Below are positions 14,804 through 16,850 of a DNA stretch of 16,850 bases, piece by piece. How positions within the stretch are numbered: position 1 is the first letter of the stretch; the number at the start of each line of letters is the position of its first letter. Under the pieces are notes generated by a model. It was not told where the DNA came from. It saw nothing but the letters and a program-made list of their open reading frames with translations, and searched no databases. The position numbers were made by a program, and so were the translations under genes. Source of the DNA: Pseudomonadota bacterium (GTDB lineage Bacteria > Desulfobacterota > Desulfobulbia > Desulfobulbales > DAOVYS01); assembly GCA_030635485.1 (NCBI GenBank), contig DAOVYS010000029.1:1-16850 (forward strand), in the 5' to 3' direction.

Positions 14804-15112
14804 ATGAAAAGGCGAATGTTTTACACTCTCTTAGCGGTGTTTGTATTCCTGGCAGCGGCCGGCCCGCTGTGTGCTGCTGGAAACGCTGTTTCCTGTAAAA
14901 ATGGCGAACAGGAGAGGTTCAGTCTGTTCAATGCGGAATACAATTCCGCATTTATTCAGACGAGCCAGACAACCAAGTTTATGGAAAAGCGTCTCTTTAA
15001 GATTGATCAAAAAACCGGCGATACCTGGATGCTGATAGATGTGTTTAGAGACGGCAAGGATAGCAAATACTGGAAAAAGATTGAAAATGAGCAAGTCGGT
15101 GGAATGGAGTAG
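14804..15112 (+). CDS. Small exported protein of unknown function
   Basis: The 102-residue protein starts at ATG 14804, 8 bases after GGAG (14792-14795); a TTG at 14798 is in frame but lies too close to that site. Residues 1-25 are a signal peptide (MKRRMFYTLLAVFVFLAAAG...CAA). The mature part holds one lone Cys (SCKNGEQERFSLFN) and a C-terminal segment RLFKIDQKTGDTWMLIDVF followed by a charged tail. The KIDQKTGDTW pattern is like that of small periplasmic proteins annotated only as hypothetical; I cannot name the family. It follows the FN3 gene by 103 bases on the same strand and may belong to the same envelope module. Confidence 0.65.
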   Translation: MKRRMFYTLLAVFVFLAAAGPLCAAGNAVSCKNGEQERFSLFNAEYNSAFIQTSQTTKFMEKRLFKIDQKTGDTWMLIDVFRDGKDSKYWKKIENEQVGGME

Positions 15113-15113
15113 C

Positions 15114-15140
15114 AAAATGGTGGCCACAGCCCACCCTACA
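15114..15140. repeat. Second copy of the GTAGGGTG palindromic repeat
   Basis: On the plus strand this reads AAAATGGTG...GC.CACCCTACA and matches the right inner arm of the element at 1682-1709 in both ends and flank, with the middle changed from CGCATT to GCCACA. It forms a short hairpin (GGTGG/CCACC). It lies directly after the stop codon of the small exported protein and before the MFS gene. Confidence 0.6.
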
Positions 15141-15166
15141 ATTCTTCATTATTCACCCCCCTTGCA

Positions 15167-16336
15167 ATGGAATCAATAAAAAAACAGATCGTACTCTCTT
15201 CCGTCATACGTTTCCTGATATATTTTTTTCACTGGATGGTCCTGGCCCATCTGCCCCTGCTTTTAAAAAATTATGGTTTTACGGATGTTCGGATCGGAGT
15301 GATCATAGGTCTTTTGGCCCTTTCGTCAATGGCGCTGATGCTTCCAATGGGCGCCTTCTCGGACATTTTTTCCCCAAAGCGTACTATTCTTGTGGGTGCG
15401 GTATTGTTCGGCGTCTATTTTGCCGCCTTGAGGAGCGTGCGCTCCTTTGAATATATGATCCCGGTCGCCTTGATCGGCGGAGTCGGCATAGCAGCCCTTA
15501 TCGTTGTCTCGGAATCTCTCTACCTCAAGCAGTTTGGCCGTGAAAAACGGGGGGTCAGGGTGGCGGTTTATCAGCTCAGCACCTATCTCGGTTTCGGCCT
15601 TGGGCCGCTCAGCGGCGCTCTGTTGCTGGAGTACGGCCCTGTCCGGCTCTTTGAGGCCGCCATCTTGGGGGCATTTATGATATTCTGTCTCGGGCTTTTT
15701 CTCAAAGATTATGGGGCGGTTTTCTTTTCATTCCGCAAATACGGGGAAGATATTTTCCGGTTCAAGCCGCTGCTTTTGATTGCGTGCATTTTTATGATCG
15801 GCACCCATTTCGGTGTGGAACAGAGCTCTTTTTCCCTTTTGATGAGGGAAAATTTGGGTTTTTCCCCAAAGATGATCGGATTTGTCTTTTCCGGAATCGG
15901 CCTCTGGATGGCAGCCATTGTCCTCTTTATCGGAAGGCTTCATGACAGACGCGAGTCGGTCTTCATATTTCTTCTCTGCGGAGTTGCGGTCTCCGGACTG
16001 TTCCAGTTTCTCACGGCCTGGGCCTTTGATTTTAAGAGCCTGCTTATAATTCGTCTGATGCACACGATGGGGGATGCAGTAGCACTTCTCGAGCTGAGCG
16101 TTCTTATTGCCATGTTTTTCCCTTCCGAGCGGCTGGGCGGAAATTCCGGTTTTCTCTATTTCATCAGGACCATGGCAACATTTATCGCCGCTGTAATGTG
16201 CGGCTGGATTAACCGGAACTGGGGTTATTCAGCCTCATTTTTCACAAGCGGCATTTTCATGATGATCTTTGTTACGGCAAGCGTTATCTATGTCCGGACA
16301 AGTTCTAAGCGGATGCAGACGGTCGGCTGGAGGTAA
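15167..16336 (+). CDS. MFS transporter
   Basis: This 389-residue, strongly hydrophobic inner-membrane protein has about 11-12 predicted helices and the usual MFS length. The loop between helices 2 and 3 shows the signature-like GAFSDIFSPKRTI (G-x3-D-x4-KR). Later helices include VALIGGVGIAALIVVSESLY and a glycine-rich LSTYLGFGLGPLSGALL, the latter typical of helix 5 (motif C region). The substrate cannot be told; export of small molecules is a common role of this type. No clear ribosome binding site precedes ATG 15167, but the predicted first helix begins at once after it. It is separated from the small exported protein by 54 bases holding a repeat, and nothing ties it functionally to the upstream genes. 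Confidence 0.85.
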   Translation: MESIKKQIVLSSVIRFLIYFFHWMVLAHLPLLLKNYGFTDVRIGVIIGLLALSSMALMLPMGAFSDIFSPKRTILVGAVLFGVYFAALRSVRSFEYMIPVALIGGVGIAALIVVSESLYLKQFGREKRGVRVAVYQLSTYLGFGLGPLSGALLLEYGPVRLFEAAILGAFMIFCLGLFLKDYGAVFFSFRKYGEDIFRFKPLLLIACIFMIGTHFGVEQSSFSLLMRENLGFSPKMIGFVFSGIGLWMAAIVLFIGRLHDRRESVFIFLLCGVAVSGLFQFLTAWAFDFKSLLIIRLMHTMGDAVALLELSVLIAMFFPSERLGGNSGFLYFIRTMATFIAAVMCGWINRNWGYSASFFTSGIFMMIFVTASVIYVRTSSKRMQTVGWR

Positions 16337-16383
16337 GGAAAGTGGAGGGTGAAACCAGATAATCAACCTGCAATCGATTCTTT

Positions 16384-16433
16384 AAAAACCGATTTCAGGT
16401 TCGGAAAGAAATAACTTGGATAATTCCGGTTTT
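16384..16433. terminator. Possible bidirectional terminator between converging genes
   Basis: AAAACCG (16385-16391) pairs with CGGTTTT (16427-16433), flanked by A and T runs, with a long loop of about 35 bases. It lies between the stop of the plus-strand MFS gene and the stop of the minus-strand gene at the right edge. The long loop makes this weak. In the rest of 16337-16597 I see no gene; the DNA is AT-rich. Confidence 0.3.
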
Positions 16434-16597
16434 GAATGTCCGCCATATTCTATTTACAGATGTTTTCTTTATGCTTTATATTGATTTTCTTTGGCGTTTT
16501 TTCCATCGTTAATAGCTGGAGAATGCAGTATTTGTCTAATTTGTCGAGGATTTTTTTTGGATCATGCTATCAAAAACAGCAAAACATGACTCCGTCA

Positions 16598-16850
16598 TTA
16601 AAGGTTGTAAATTTTTTTGAGATTATCGATTACTTCTGCCAACGATGCATTGCGTATTCCCAGATTTTTCAAATCAGGCGGCTCGTCAGATATTTTTTCC
16701 AAAAATATTCGCATGCTATCTGCTATGGATTGAGGTAATGTAATATCTGTGTTCAGAGACAAAATTTGATAAAGCCTGAATACATCGTTTTTATGTTTTT
16801 TTATATTTTTACTATCGATAGTCTTGCCCGAACTTTTGAGCTTACATAAA
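16598..16850 (-). CDS. AbiEii-type nucleotidyltransferase toxin, C-terminal end only
   Basis: On the minus strand an open frame enters from the right edge and runs 83 codons to a stop at 16600-16598; the start lies outside the window. The sequence includes SKNIKKHKNDVFRLYQILSL, then TLPQSIADSMRIFLEKI, PPDLKNLGIRN and a final LAEVIDNLKKIYNL. The KKHKNDVFRL signature and LP..I...M..FL pattern are typical of the C-terminal end of nucleotidyl transferase AbiEii/AbiGii family proteins. These are toxins of type IV toxin-antitoxin pairs, some of which block phage growth by modifying RNA. The catalytic N-terminal part and any antitoxin lie outside the window. The AT-rich composition differs from the rest and suggests acquired DNA. 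A plus-strand frame over the same bases (16436-16738) is judged to be chance. Confidence 0.7.
   Translation of the reverse strand, partial: LCKLKSSGKTIDSKNIKKHKNDVFRLYQILSLNTDITLPQSIADSMRIFLEKISDEPPDLKNLGIRNASLAEVIDNLKKIYNL

Noticed and set aside
16436..16738. 100-residue plus-strand frame with a hydrophobic start
   Set aside because: It overlaps the minus-strand AbiEii-like frame, has no ribosome binding site and its second half has no sensible pattern.
1..16850. CRISPR array
   Set aside because: No set of regularly spaced direct repeats of suitable length was found; the only tandem repeat is the 7-base run at 12621.

Overview
The window looks like chromosomal DNA from an anaerobic bacterium of the Desulfobacterota (deltaproteobacterial) type. 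The signs are a secreted multiheme c-type cytochrome, a long PAS/GAF hybrid histidine kinase whose N-terminus (MDGKPSYEEL) is of a kind common in sulfate reducers, a cytoplasmic [NiFe] hydrogenase of the hydBGDA (group 3b, sulfhydrogenase) layout, and moderate base composition. This placement is inferred from gene content; no species is claimed.

Layout. Bases 1-1442 (minus strand) hold the N-terminal part of a multiheme cytochrome cut by the window edge and a small TPR protein with a lysine/arginine-rich head and an acidic linker. Bases 1601-1756 are a nested inverted-repeat element of MITE/REP type, lying just before the promoter of a tRNA-Glu(CTC) gene (1821-1896), which is followed by two hairpin terminators. 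Bases 2163-8996 carry, on the plus strand, a promoter with a perfect dyad, a hybrid sensor kinase, and the four hydrogenase genes hydB-hydG-hydD-hydA. A small cupin gene follows. Bases 9457-15109 carry an envelope module: a FlgT-like exported protein, a TPR-CsgG lipoprotein, an exported protein with a CsgG/TolB-like domain and five fibronectin type III domains, and a 102-residue exported protein. An MFS transporter (15167-16336) ends the plus-strand run. The last ~500 bases are AT-rich and hold, on the minus strand, the 3' end of an AbiEii-type nucleotidyltransferase toxin gene that is cut by the window edge.

How the genes work together. HydA (Ni-Fe site) and HydD (three predicted Fe-S clusters) form the hydrogenase core. 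HydB (two 4Fe-4S clusters) and HydG (FAD, NAD(P) site and 2Fe-2S) form the electron-transfer and pyridine-nucleotide half, so the complex should couple H2 to NAD(P)H and may also reduce sulfur or polysulfide. The kinase sits only 28 bases upstream of hydB and probably shares its transcript, so a link to redox or H2 metabolism is plausible but unproven. The FlgT/CsgG/FN3 genes resemble parts of outer-membrane assembly machines (the Vibrio FlgO/FlgT set, curli CsgG) but sit with no flagellar or curli genes in view.

Most notable points: the hydrogenase large subunit stops exactly at its last metal-binding histidine, with no C-terminal peptide to cleave; both kinase PAS domains carry the same C-x10-C-x2-C triad; the envelope cluster has no assigned function; and copies of a palindromic repeat family occur at 1637-1711 and 15114-15140.
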